Positions 16,324-24,475 of a DNA stretch of 64,000 bases are shown here, piece by piece. Location of the stretch: NCBI GenBank assembly GCA_023230855.1, contig JALNWQ010000004.1, positions 1 through 64,000 on the forward strand, in the 5' to 3' direction. The stretch's first letter is position 1, and each line of letters starts with the position of its first letter. Source of the DNA: Solirubrobacteraceae bacterium (GTDB lineage: Bacteria; Actinomycetota; Thermoleophilia; Solirubrobacterales; Solirubrobacteraceae). Below the pieces are notes generated by a model. That model saw nothing but the letters and a program-made list of their open reading frames with translations, did not search any database and was not told where the DNA came from. The position numbers and the translations under genes are program-made.

Positions 16324-17364
16324 TCAGGCGATCCCGGCGAAGCCGGCGGCCTCGCGCAGCAACCGCGGGACGTCGTGCTCCAGGCGTGCGGCGTAGGGCG
16401 TCGTCAGCTCGCCCGTCACGTACTGGGCGTGGGCGCCCTCGACGATCGCCGCGAGCTTCCAGAACGCGAGCGTCATGTACCAGTCGACGTGCTCGACCGA
16501 CCGACCGGACCGCTCCGCGTAGCGCTCCGCGAGCGCCGCCCGCGACGGGGCGTGCGGGCTGCGCGACACGCCCTGCACGTGCGGCATCGCCGGCGGGTCC
16601 GGACGGTCGGCGCCCCAGAAGGCGAGGAACAGCCCGAGGTCGAGCAGCGGGTCGCCGATCGTCGCCATCTCCCAGTCGATGATCGCCGCCGGGGCGATCC
16701 GGGGACCGGGGGTGAGCAGGACGTTGTCGAGGTGGAAGTCCCCGTGGAGGATGCCCGGCTCGCCGTCCGGCGGACGGTGGGCGTCGAGCCACGCGCCGAT
16801 CTCGTCGAAGTACGGCAGGTCGCGGTGGCGGTACCGCTCGAGCTGGCCGCTCCACCGCGGCACCTGCCGCTCGAGGAACCCCTCGTGACGGCCGAACCCG
16901 TCCAGGCCGCGCTCGCGCCACGGCACGCGGTGCAGCGCCGCGAGCGCGTCGATCGCGGCGTGGCCGATCGCGGCGACCGTGCCCGGCTCGTCGGGGTAGT
17001 CGTCGGGGACCTCGTCGGTGATCGCATGGCCGTCGACGGCCTCCATGACGAGGAACGGCGCGCCGGGCACGTCGGGGTCGGCGCAGACGACGCCCGGGGC
17101 GGGGGCCGGCACGTCGACGCCGTCGAGCGCGACGAGGATCCGGTGCTCGCGCTCCATGTTGTGGGCGCTCGGGGCGATCGCCGCCGCCGGGGGTCGGCGC
17201 ATGACCCAACGGCCGTCGCGGCCGCGCAGGAGCAGCGTCTCGTTGGAGTTCCCTCCGGTCAGCGGCTCGAGGGTGAACGGGCCCGGGTCCCCCAGGGCGT
17301 CCGCCAACCAGGCGGCCAGCGGAGCCGGGACGGCGGGCGTGGGATCGGAGGTCTGGCGGGTCAT
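16324..17364 (-). CDS. ACAD10-like phosphotransferase family protein
   Basis: A 346-residue APH-fold kinase, paralogous to the one at 11345. Motifs: LTGGNSNETLLLRG (glycine loop), GILHGDFHLDNVLLTPG (catalytic loop) and AIIDWEMATIGDPLLDLG. ATG 17364 was taken from the far longer open frame because homology begins there. It is divergent from an acyl-CoA dehydrogenase whose family is known to work with such kinases in mammalian ACAD10/11, supporting a role in dehydrating hydroxyacyl-CoA via a phosphate intermediate (inference). Confidence 0.85.
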   Translation of the reverse strand: MTRQTSDPTPAVPAPLAAWLADALGDPGPFTLEPLTGGNSNETLLLRGRDGRWVMRRPPAAAIAPSAHNMEREHRILVALDGVDVPAPAPGVVCADPDVPGAPFLVMEAVDGHAITDEVPDDYPDEPGTVAAIGHAAIDALAALHRVPWRERGLDGFGRHEGFLERQVPRWSGQLERYRHRDLPYFDEIGAWLDAHRPPDGEPGILHGDFHLDNVLLTPGPRIAPAAIIDWEMATIGDPLLDLGLFLAFWGADRPDPPAMPHVQGVSRSPHAPSRAALAERYAERSGRSVEHVDWYMTLAFWKLAAIVEGAHAQYVTGELTTPYAARLEHDVPRLLREAAGFAGIA

Positions 17365-17425
17365 GGTCGTCGGGTCGAGTCTCGCCCACCGCCGCCACGG
17401 ACCGGAAGGACGGGATCCGTGGCGA

Positions 17426-17441
17426 TTGGAGGAATCTCCAC
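17426..17441. promoter_or_regulatory. GGA...TCC dyad (TTGGA-N6-TCCAC)
   Basis: TTGGA-GGAATC-TCCAC, also readable as TGGAG-N4-CTCCA, in the divergent promoter between the kinase (17364) and the acyl-CoA dehydrogenase (17548). It has the same form and spacing as the sites at 37293 and 37363. Confidence 0.55.
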
Positions 17442-17547
17442 CCGTCGTCGGCGCGCCCCGTGGCGGGCCCGGGCCACGAACGTAGGTTGAGTCGTGAAGG
17501 TGCCGGTGCCGTGCCCGCACCGGACCCCGACCGACTGGAGTGGTGAC

Positions 17548-18825
17548 ATGGCGTGGGACTTCTCGACCGAGCCGGAGTTCGAGGCGAAGCTCGACTGGAT
17601 GCGGACGTTCGTCCGCGAGCGGATCCATCCGCTGGAGACGCTTGACCTGGACTGGCGCTCCTACCGCGAGGCGATCAAGCCGCTGATGGCGGAGGTCAAG
17701 GAGCAGGGCCTGTGGGCGGCGCACCTCGGGCCGGAGCACGGCGGCCCCGGGTACGGCCAGGTGAAGCTCGGCCTGATGCACGAGATCCTCGGCGGATCCG
17801 AGCTCGCCCCGCCGGTGTTCGGCAACCAGGCCCCCGACTCGGGCAACTCGGAGCTCATCGCGATCGCCGGTGACCCGGACCAGTGGGAGAAGTGGGGCGC
17901 GCCGCTCCTCGACGGTCGGCTGTACAGCGCGTTCTCGATGACCGAGCAGGGCACCGGGTCGGACCCGCGCCAGTTCACGACGCACGCGGTGCGTGACGGT
18001 GACGACTGGGTCATCAACGGCACGAAGTGGCTCGTCGGCAACGCCACCCGCAGCGACTTCCACATCGTCATGGTGCGCACCGACATGTCCGAGGGGGCCG
18101 ACCCCTACCGGACGATGTCGATGTTCATCGTCCCGACCGACACCCCCGGCATCGAGATGCGCGAGCTCGGGCTCATGCACGACACGAAGGCCGAGGGCCT
18201 CGTGCACAGCCACGCCGAGGTCCACTATCGCGACGTGCGCGTCCCCGCCGAGAACCTGCTCGGTGACGAGGGCGGTGCGTTCGTCCTCGCCCAGAAGCGC
18301 CTGGGCCCCGGCCGGATCCACCACTGCATGCGCTGGATCGGCGTCTGCCGGCGGGCGTTCGACATGCTCTGCGAGCGCGCGGTGAGCAAGAGCGTCCACG
18401 GCAGCCTGCTCAGCGAGAAGCAGACGATCCAGAACTGGGTCGCCGACTCGGCCGCCGCGATCGAGGCGTCCCGCCTGCTGACCCTCAAGGCCGCGTGGAC
18501 GATGGACCAGGTCGGCGCGAGCAACGCCCGGACCGAGATCGCGATGATCAAGTACTACGGCGCGCCGATCATGCACGACGTCATCGACCGGGCGCTGCAG
18601 ATCCACGGGTCGCTCGGGTTCACGAACGACATGCCGCTGGAGGAGATGCTCCGCTGGGCGCGCGCCGCGCGGCTGTACGACGGTCCGGACGAGGTCCACC
18701 GCGTCACCGTCGCCCGCCGGATCCTGCGGAGCTACGAGCCGCGGGACCTACCGACCGAGCACGTGCCGACCCGTCGCGCGGCGGCGGCGAAGCTCTACCC
18801 GCAGTACGTGAACGACGCGGCCTGA
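17548..18825 (+). CDS. Acyl-CoA dehydrogenase (ACAD10/11-like)
   Basis: A 425-residue flavoprotein that introduces the alpha-beta double bond in acyl-CoA. Motifs: AFSMTEQGTGSDPRQ (flavin/substrate strand), WVINGTKWLVGNA, and the C-terminal ALQIHGSLGFTNDMPLEEMLRWARAARLYDGPDEVHR. The length and the YDGPDEVHR form match ACAD10/11 relatives that handle hydroxylated acyl-CoA. Start ATG 17548 has GGAG 8 nt upstream. It overlaps the following HAD gene by one base (TGATG), the same set of partners (ACAD, kinase, HAD) that is fused in ACAD10. Confidence 0.92.
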   Translation: MAWDFSTEPEFEAKLDWMRTFVRERIHPLETLDLDWRSYREAIKPLMAEVKEQGLWAAHLGPEHGGPGYGQVKLGLMHEILGGSELAPPVFGNQAPDSGNSELIAIAGDPDQWEKWGAPLLDGRLYSAFSMTEQGTGSDPRQFTTHAVRDGDDWVINGTKWLVGNATRSDFHIVMVRTDMSEGADPYRTMSMFIVPTDTPGIEMRELGLMHDTKAEGLVHSHAEVHYRDVRVPAENLLGDEGGAFVLAQKRLGPGRIHHCMRWIGVCRRAFDMLCERAVSKSVHGSLLSEKQTIQNWVADSAAAIEASRLLTLKAAWTMDQVGASNARTEIAMIKYYGAPIMHDVIDRALQIHGSLGFTNDMPLEEMLRWARAARLYDGPDEVHRVTVARRILRSYEPRDLPTEHVPTRRAAAAKLYPQYVNDAA

Positions 18826-19454
18826 TGCCCGCCACGGCGCTCCTCGTCGACTTCGGCGGGGTCCTCACGACGAGCGTCTTCGACGCCTTCGGCCGGTTCT
18901 GCGTCGGCCACGGGCTGGTGGAGACGCGCTTCGCCGACCTGTTGCGCGAGGAGCGCTCCGCCGCGGACCTGCTCGTCGCGGTCGAGAAGGGCGAGCTGCC
19001 GGTGGCGGAGTTCGAGCGGCGGTTCGCGCCGCTGCTCGGACCGGACGTCCCCGCCGAGGGCCTGGTCCGCGGGCTCACCGCGGCGCTCGAGCCGGACGCC
19101 GCGATGGTCGAGGCCGTCGCGGCGCTCCGGGCGTCCGGGGTGCGGACCGCGCTCGTGTCGAACTCGATGGGCGACGACCCGTACGCCGGGCTCGAGCTGG
19201 ACCGCCTCTTCGACCACGTCGTGCTGTCGGAGCGGGTGGGGATGCGCAAGCCGTCCCGCGCGATCTACCGGCACGCGTTGGCGCTCGTCGACGTCGACCC
19301 GCAGGACGCGGTGCTCGTCGACGACCTGGAGCAGAACTGCGCCGCCGCCCGGCGGCTCGGCATGGGCGCGGTGCACCACACCGACGCCCGATCGACCATC
19401 GACGCCCTGCAGCGGGCGTTCGGACCGTTCGCCGCGCCGACGGTGCGCGGCTAG
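18825..19454 (+). CDS. HAD-family hydrolase (ACAD10 N-domain-like)
   Basis: A 209-residue HAD subfamily IA hydrolase. Motif I reads LLVDFGGVLTTS, so the nucleophile Asp is present but the second Asp (general acid) is replaced by Gly. Motif II is LVSNS, motif III lies in GMRKPSRAIY, motif IV in LVDDLEQNCAAARRLG. The DFGG form is shared with the N-terminal domain of ACAD10 and of soluble epoxide hydrolase, where phosphatase activity is weak or altered. Start ATG 18825 overlaps the dehydrogenase stop, indicating translational coupling. Confidence 0.82.
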   Translation: MPATALLVDFGGVLTTSVFDAFGRFCVGHGLVETRFADLLREERSAADLLVAVEKGELPVAEFERRFAPLLGPDVPAEGLVRGLTAALEPDAAMVEAVAALRASGVRTALVSNSMGDDPYAGLELDRLFDHVVLSERVGMRKPSRAIYRHALALVDVDPQDAVLVDDLEQNCAAARRLGMGAVHHTDARSTIDALQRAFGPFAAPTVRG

Positions 19455-19466
19455 GAGAGGAGCAGC

Positions 19467-20237
19467 ATGCGACGTGCACTGGTGACCGGGGCGAGCCGCG
19501 GGATCGGTCGTGGCGTGGCCCTCGCGCTCGCGCAGGCCGGCCACGACGTGGCGGTCGTCGCGCGGGACGAGGACGGCCTGCGGGCCACCGCCGACGCGAT
19601 CACCGCGAGGACCGACCGGCCCGCGACGGTGCTCGCCGCCGACCTGGCGGTGCGCGCCGAGAGCCTGGCGCTGCCGGAGCGCGCCGGCGAGGCGCTTGGC
19701 GGCCTGCCGGACGTCTTCGTCCACTGCTCGGGGATCGCCCGCAACGACGCGGTCGGGACGCTCTCGCCCGAGGACTGGGACCGCTCGATGGAGATCAACG
19801 TCACGTCGGCGTTCACCGTCGCGTCCGGGCTCACCGAGCACATGAAGGCGCAGGGGTGGGGCCGGATCGTGACGATCTGCTCGCTGTACTCCCGCTACGC
19901 CGTCGCGCGCACCGCGGCCTACGCCGCCAGCAAGCACGCGCTGCACGGGCTCACCCGGGTGCTGGGCGCCGAGCTGGCCCGCCACGGGGGCACCGCCAAC
20001 GCGATCATGCCCGGCTGGGTCGACACCGAGATGGTGCGCGGCGAGGCCGAGGCCGCCGCGAAGGCCCGCGACAGCACCCCCGAGGAGATGGTGCGGAAGT
20101 TCATCCGCAACCAGCCGATCGGCCGGATGGTCGAGACCGAGGAGGTCGGGGCGCTCGTCGCGTTCCTCTGCAGCGACGCCGCCGCCGCGATCAACGCGCA
20201 GGGGATCAACATCGACGGCGGATCGGTCCAGTCCTGA
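19467..20237 (+). CDS. SDR-family oxidoreductase
   Basis: A 256-residue NAD(P)-dependent short-chain dehydrogenase. Cofactor loop VTGASRGIGRG at residues 7-17, catalytic residues in VTICSLYSRYAVARTAAYAASKHAL (Ser, Tyr-x3-Lys) and C-terminal INIDGGSVQS. VHCSG stands in place of the usual NNAG. A GAGGAG site precedes the ATG. It continues the acyl-CoA dehydrogenase-HAD operon and probably oxidises a hydroxyacyl intermediate. Confidence 0.88.
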   Translation: MRRALVTGASRGIGRGVALALAQAGHDVAVVARDEDGLRATADAITARTDRPATVLAADLAVRAESLALPERAGEALGGLPDVFVHCSGIARNDAVGTLSPEDWDRSMEINVTSAFTVASGLTEHMKAQGWGRIVTICSLYSRYAVARTAAYAASKHALHGLTRVLGAELARHGGTANAIMPGWVDTEMVRGEAEAAAKARDSTPEEMVRKFIRNQPIGRMVETEEVGALVAFLCSDAAAAINAQGINIDGGSVQS

Positions 20238-20245
20238 CCGGTCCG

Positions 20246-21010
20246 GTGCCCGGCCCGGTCGTCGAGGAGGTCCGCGGGCCGGTCCTCGTCGTGCGGCTGC
20301 ACCGGCCGGAGGTCCGCAACGCGATCGACCGGCCGACCGCCGAGGCGTTGTCGGCGGCGATGGACCGCCTGGACGACGACCCGGCGCTGCGGGCAGGCGT
20401 ACTCACCGGCGACGGGCCCGCGTTCTGCGCGGGCACCGACCTCGCCGCGGTCGCCGCCGGGACGTCGGTCGAGCTGGAGGACCGCGGGTGGTACGGCGTG
20501 CTCGGTCGGCCCCCGGCCAAGCCGCTCGTGGCGGCGGTCGAGGGCGCCGCGGTCGGTGGTGGGCTCGAGCTGGCGCTCGGCTGCGACATGGTCGTCGCCG
20601 CCCACGACGCGCGGTTCGCGCTGCCAGAGGTGCGGCTCGGCGTGCTGCCCGCGGCGGGCGCGCTCTTCCGCCTGCCGGCGCGGATCCCGCCGGTCCAAGC
20701 GGCCGAGCTCGTGCTCACCGGCCGCGTGGCGGACGCCGCCGAGCTGGAGCGATGGGGGCTGCTCAACCGGGTCGTCGCGCCCGGCGCCGCGGTGGACGCG
20801 GCGATCGAGCTGGCCGCCGCCACCGCGGCCGGATCGCCCGTGGCGGTCGCGCAGGCGCTGTGCGGGGTCCGCGACGCGGTCGGGGCCGCCGACGCCGAGG
20901 GGTGGCGTCGCACCCGCGAGCTGTTGGGTCCGGTGCTGCGCTCCGCGGATCGCCACGAGGGCGTCGCCGCGTTCCGTGAGCGGCGGCCGCCGCGCTGGAC
21001 CGGCCGCTGA
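20246..21010 (+). CDS. Enoyl-CoA hydratase/isomerase family protein
   Basis: A 254-residue crotonase. RLHRPEVRNAIDRPTA, oxyanion-hole FCAGTDLAAV and EGAAVGGGLELALGCD, then ALPEVRLGVLPAAGALFRLPARI with Glu at the first catalytic position and Ala replacing the second. GTG 20246 is the best start; no ATG lies near. It follows the SDR by 8 bp and is the last gene of this plus-strand operon. It faces the quinone reductase gene tail-to-tail across 87 bp. Confidence 0.85.
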   Translation: MPGPVVEEVRGPVLVVRLHRPEVRNAIDRPTAEALSAAMDRLDDDPALRAGVLTGDGPAFCAGTDLAAVAAGTSVELEDRGWYGVLGRPPAKPLVAAVEGAAVGGGLELALGCDMVVAAHDARFALPEVRLGVLPAAGALFRLPARIPPVQAAELVLTGRVADAAELERWGLLNRVVAPGAAVDAAIELAAATAAGSPVAVAQALCGVRDAVGAADAEGWRRTRELLGPVLRSADRHEGVAAFRERRPPRWTGR

Positions 21011-21097
21011 CCGGGGCGGCGCGGGACCCCGTCGCGCCCGGCCGGGCGGACCGGGGAGCCCCGCCGGCACCGGGTCTCCCCGACCGGCCGGTCCACG

Positions 21098-22066
21098 TCA
21101 GGGCACGACGACGACCTTGCCGGTCGCCTCGCGCGCCTCGATCAGCCGCACCGCGTCGGCCACGCGCTCCAGCGGCAGGCGGGCGCCGACCGGGGGCCGC
21201 ACCGCGTGCTCCTCCAGCAACGGGACGAGTCGGGCGGCGAGCGTCGTGATCGCGTTCGGGTCGGCGTCCATGTGCGACCCGAGCGCCGCGCCGACGACCG
21301 ACACGTTGCGCAGCAGCAGCCGGTTGACCCGCACCTCGGGGATCGTGCCCTCGGCGAACCCCACGACGATCATCCGGCCGCCCGGGGCGAGCGCCCGCAG
21401 CCCGTCGGTGAACCGCTCGCCGCCGACGGGGTCGAATATCGCCTGCACCCCGTCGGGGGCGTGGTCGGCGACCCTGGTGCGCCAGTCGTCGTCGAAGACC
21501 ACCGCGGCGTGCGCCCCGGCGGCCCGGGCGACCTCCGCCTTCGCCTCGGTCCCGACCACGGCGATCATCCGGGCGCCGAGCGCCCGCCCGACCTGCAGCG
21601 CCGCGGTGCCGAGTCCGCCGGCCGCGCCGTGCACGACGACCGTCTCGCCGGCCACGACCCGTCCGCGGTCCTCGAGCGCGAAGAGGGCGGTGAGGTAGTT
21701 CGACGGCAACGCCGCCCCCTCCGCGTCGTCCAGGTGCCGGGGCAGCGGGAACACCCGGTCCGGGGCGGCGAGCACCCACTCGGCGAAGCCCCCGACGAAC
21801 GGGAGCGCGGCCACGCGGTCCCCCGGCGCGAACCGCGACCCGGACGGCGCCGCGACGACCGTGCCGGCCACCTCGGCGCCGAGGATCACCGGCAGCTCGT
21901 GCCGGTACTGGTAGCGGCCGCGGGCCAGGAGCGCCTCGGGGAACCCGACCCCGGCCGCCGCGACCCGCACGAGGACCGCGTCGGACGACGCCCACGCCGG
22001 GACGGGGACCTCGGCCGGGACGTACGACCCGGGGCCGTCCAGGCCGACGAGCCGCACCGCCCGCAT
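21098..22066 (-). CDS. Zinc-free quinone reductase (NADPH:quinone oxidoreductase, MDR family)
   Basis: A 322-residue medium-chain dehydrogenase/reductase without the zinc-ligand cysteines, hence quinone/enoyl reductase-like. N-terminal MRAVRLVGLDGPGSY, GAEVAGTVVAA, NYLTALFAL and the NADPH loop VHGAAGGLGTAALQVGRALGA. A GTG at 22108 overlaps the preceding racemase stop (GTGA) and would add 14 residues; ATG 22066 was preferred because family homology begins there. It probably reduces an enoyl or quinone intermediate made by neighbouring enzymes. Confidence 0.82.
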   Translation of the reverse strand: MRAVRLVGLDGPGSYVPAEVPVPAWASSDAVLVRVAAAGVGFPEALLARGRYQYRHELPVILGAEVAGTVVAAPSGSRFAPGDRVAALPFVGGFAEWVLAAPDRVFPLPRHLDDAEGAALPSNYLTALFALEDRGRVVAGETVVVHGAAGGLGTAALQVGRALGARMIAVVGTEAKAEVARAAGAHAAVVFDDDWRTRVADHAPDGVQAIFDPVGGERFTDGLRALAPGGRMIVVGFAEGTIPEVRVNRLLLRNVSVVGAALGSHMDADPNAITTLAARLVPLLEEHAVRPPVGARLPLERVADAVRLIEAREATGKVVVVP

Positions 22067-22104
22067 CGTCGGCCCGGGCGGGTGCGGCGGGGCCGGGACG
22101 CCAC

Positions 22105-23295
22105 TCACGCGACGGCCCCGGCGTCGCGCAGCCGCGCGATCTCCGCCCCGTCGACGCCCCAGTCGCGCAGGACCGCGTCGGTGTGGGTCCCGGGGTCGGC
22201 CGGCGGCGCACCGACCTCGCCCGGGGTGCGGCTCAACCGCGGTGCGGGCCCCGGGACCCGACGCCCCTCGACCTCGACGAACGTGCCCCGGGCCGCGACG
22301 TGCGGGTGGTCGGGCGCCTCGTCCAGCGACAGCACCGGGGCGAAGCACGCCCCCAGGGGCTCGAGCCGCTCGCACCACTCGTCGCGGGTGCGGGTGCGGA
22401 ACACCTCGGCGAACCGCTCCCGGGTCGCCGGCCACGTCGCGCGGTCGTCCTGGCGGCCGATCTCGGACGGGTCGATCCCCAGGCCCTCGAGCAGCGCGGC
22501 GAAGAACTGCGGCTCGACCGACCCGACCGCCACCCAGCGGTCGTCGGCGGTGCGGTACGTGCCGTAGTACGGGGCGCCGCCGTCGAGGATGTTCGCCTCG
22601 CGCTCGTCCTCCCACGCGCCCTCGTGACGCATGCCGTGGATCGCGGTCGACACGAGCGCCGCCCCGTCGACCATCGCGGCGTCGACGACCTGCCCCTCGC
22701 CGGAGCGCGTCGCCTCGAGCAGCGCGCTGACGATCCCGAACGCCAGGAGCGCCCCGCCGCCGCCGAAGTCCCCGACGAGGTTCAACGGCGGCACGGGCCG
22801 GTCGGCGGAGCCGATGGCGTGCAGCGCGCCGGTGAGGGCGATGTAGTTGATGTCGTGGCCGGGCTGGCTGGCCCACGGGCCGTCCTGGCCCCACCCGGTC
22901 ATGCGGCCGTAGACGAGCCGCGGATTGCGGGCGCGCACCGCGTCCGGCCCGACGCCGAGCCGCTCCGCGACGCCGGGCCGGTAGCCCTCGACCAGGACGT
23001 CGGCCCGCTCGGCGAGCCGCAGCACCGTCTCCATCCCGTCGGGGTGCTTCAGGTCGACGGCGATCGTGCGGCGGCCACGGTTGAGCGCGCGGTCGATCGC
23101 CTGGCCGCCACCGACCTGCGACACCCGGTCGACGCGGACGACCTCGGCGCCCATGTCGGCGAGCATCATGCAGCAGAACGGGCCGGGGCCCAGCCCGGCG
23201 AGCTCGACGACCCGGATCCCGGCGAGCGGCCCGCGGCCGGCGCCGCCGCCCTCCTGCCGCAGGTCGGGGCTCGACGGAGGGGTGCGATCGACCAT
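22105..23295 (-). CDS. Alpha-methylacyl-CoA racemase (CaiB/BaiF family)
   Basis: A 396-residue CaiB/BaiF protein. The opening LAGIRVVELAGLGPGPFCCMMLADMGAEVVRVDR and the residues GHDINYIALTGALH (His) and AAMVDGAALV (Asp) match the catalytic His/Asp pair of alpha-methylacyl-CoA racemase (Mcr/AMACR), in contrast to the single Asp of CoA-transferases. These enzymes turn 2R-methyl branches into the 2S form needed for beta-oxidation of branched or sterol side chains. TAGGCT lies 6 nt before the ATG, and a GGA...TCC dyad lies 55 nt upstream. Confidence 0.85.
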   Translation of the reverse strand: MVDRTPPSSPDLRQEGGGAGRGPLAGIRVVELAGLGPGPFCCMMLADMGAEVVRVDRVSQVGGGQAIDRALNRGRRTIAVDLKHPDGMETVLRLAERADVLVEGYRPGVAERLGVGPDAVRARNPRLVYGRMTGWGQDGPWASQPGHDINYIALTGALHAIGSADRPVPPLNLVGDFGGGGALLAFGIVSALLEATRSGEGQVVDAAMVDGAALVSTAIHGMRHEGAWEDEREANILDGGAPYYGTYRTADDRWVAVGSVEPQFFAALLEGLGIDPSEIGRQDDRATWPATRERFAEVFRTRTRDEWCERLEPLGACFAPVLSLDEAPDHPHVAARGTFVEVEGRRVPGPAPRLSRTPGEVGAPPADPGTHTDAVLRDWGVDGAEIARLRDAGAVA

Positions 23296-23301
23296 GGGTC
23301 G

Positions 23302-23307
23302 AGCCTA
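23302..23307 (-). promoter_or_regulatory. Probable leaderless -10 box of the racemase gene
   Basis: TAGGCT on the minus strand, 6 nt before the ATG at 23295. Confidence 0.45.
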
Positions 23308-23349
23308 GGAGCGGCGTCCGGTCCGGACCGGTCGGGACCGGACGCGCGT

Positions 23350-23364
23350 TGTGGACTCCTACAG
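23350..23364. promoter_or_regulatory. GGA...TCC dyad (TGTGGACTCCTACAG)
   Basis: TGTGGA-C-TCCTACA reads as TGTnGGAnTCCnACA on either strand and resembles the site at 35183. It lies 2 bp beyond the stop of the alcohol dehydrogenase at 23367 and 55 bp upstream of the racemase start. Confidence 0.45.
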
Positions 23365-23366
23365 GC

Positions 23367-24422
23367 TCAGCGGTCGTCGCCCGGACGGACGACGACCTTC
23401 AACGCGTCGCTACGCCCGAGCTGCACCCGGAACGCCTCGTCGACCCGCGACAGCGGGAACCGGTGCGAGATGAACGCGTCGGCGTCGATGCCGCCGTCGG
23501 CGAGGTACCGGATGACGTCGGGGAACTCGTGGCGGTACCCCATCGACCCGAGGACCCGCAGCTCCTTCTCGACGATCCGGTCGGGGCGCAGCTCGACCTT
23601 GCGGCTGTACATCGCCGCGAGCACCATCCGGCCGCCGTGGCGGACCGACTTCAGGCCGTCGTGGAACGCCGACGGGGCGCCGGCGCAGTCGATCACCGCG
23701 TCGGCCCGGGCTCCGAGGCCGAACGCCCCGGCGCCGGTGATGCCGCGGACGACGGTCGTGACGTCCTCGGTGGTCGGGTCGACGGCGACGTCGGCGCCGA
23801 GCGCGAGCGCGCGCTCGCGGCGGGCCGGGGACGGGTCGGCGACGACGATCGTGCCCGCGCCCTCGAGCCGCAGCAGCCGCACCGCCCCCAGGCCGATCAT
23901 CCCGGCGCCGAGGACGAGGACCGTCTCGTCCGGTCGCGGCGCCGCGTGGCGCACCGCCCGCAGCGACACCGCGAGCGGCTCGACGAGCGCCCCGGCCTCG
24001 TCCCCGACGCCGTCGGGCAGGTGGAACACCGTCTCGCCGAGCGTCGCCCGCGGCACGAGCACGCGGTCGGCGAACGCGCCGGGCGACCCGTAGCCGATGT
24101 TCTGGGCGTGCCCGGCCTCGCACAGCTGGATCTCCCCCTCGGCGCAGCGGGCGCACCGGCCGCACGGCGTGAGCGGCCGCACGGTGACGCGGTCGCCGAC
24201 GGCGACGCCGTCCACCCCGGGCGCGTCGAGCACCCGGCCGGCGAACTCGTGGCCGAGCACCTGCCCGGGGACGGCGGCGAAGCCGCGCTCGTAGCTGTGC
24301 AGGTCCGACCCGCAGATGCCGCACGCGGCGACCTCGAGCACGAGCTGGCCGTCCCCGGCGACCGGGTCGTCGACCTCCGCCGGCTCCAGGACCTCGGGGG
24401 CCTGCCAACGCACGATCCTCAT
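23367..24422 (-). CDS. Zinc-dependent alcohol dehydrogenase (MDR family)
   Basis: A 351-residue polyol/threonine-dehydrogenase-like enzyme. Catalytic zinc ligands in GICGSDLHSYERG and GHEFAG, four structural-zinc cysteines in CGRCARCAEGEIQLC, and the NAD loop LGAGMIGLGAVRLL followed by VVADPS. It would oxidise a secondary alcohol, often a sugar alcohol or sugar acid. ATG 24422 has GAGGAG 6 nt upstream. It is the last gene of the catabolic train, separated from the preceding dehydrogenase by a stem-loop, so its level may be lower. Confidence 0.9.
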   Translation of the reverse strand: MRIVRWQAPEVLEPAEVDDPVAGDGQLVLEVAACGICGSDLHSYERGFAAVPGQVLGHEFAGRVLDAPGVDGVAVGDRVTVRPLTPCGRCARCAEGEIQLCEAGHAQNIGYGSPGAFADRVLVPRATLGETVFHLPDGVGDEAGALVEPLAVSLRAVRHAAPRPDETVLVLGAGMIGLGAVRLLRLEGAGTIVVADPSPARRERALALGADVAVDPTTEDVTTVVRGITGAGAFGLGARADAVIDCAGAPSAFHDGLKSVRHGGRMVLAAMYSRKVELRPDRIVEKELRVLGSMGYRHEFPDVIRYLADGGIDADAFISHRFPLSRVDEAFRVQLGRSDALKVVVRPGDDR

Positions 24423-24441
24423 GTCGTCTCCTCGTAGGACG

Positions 24442-24467
24442 CGGGCGGGGCCGGTCGGCCCCGCCCG
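24442..24467 (-). terminator. Intercistronic stem-loop between the two dehydrogenases
   Basis: Perfect 11-bp stem (24442-24452 with 24457-24467) and a 4-nt loop, without a T-run. It lies between the stop at 24476 and the start at 24422, so it is more likely a partial terminator or mRNA-stability hairpin. Confidence 0.6.
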
Positions 24468-24475
24468 ACGGGGGT

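Noticed and set aside
14338..17490. Very long plus-strand open frame (1050 codons)
   Set aside because: Arginine-, proline- and glycine-rich translation without homology; it shadows the PucR, SDR and kinase genes read in other frames, as is usual in very G+C-rich DNA.
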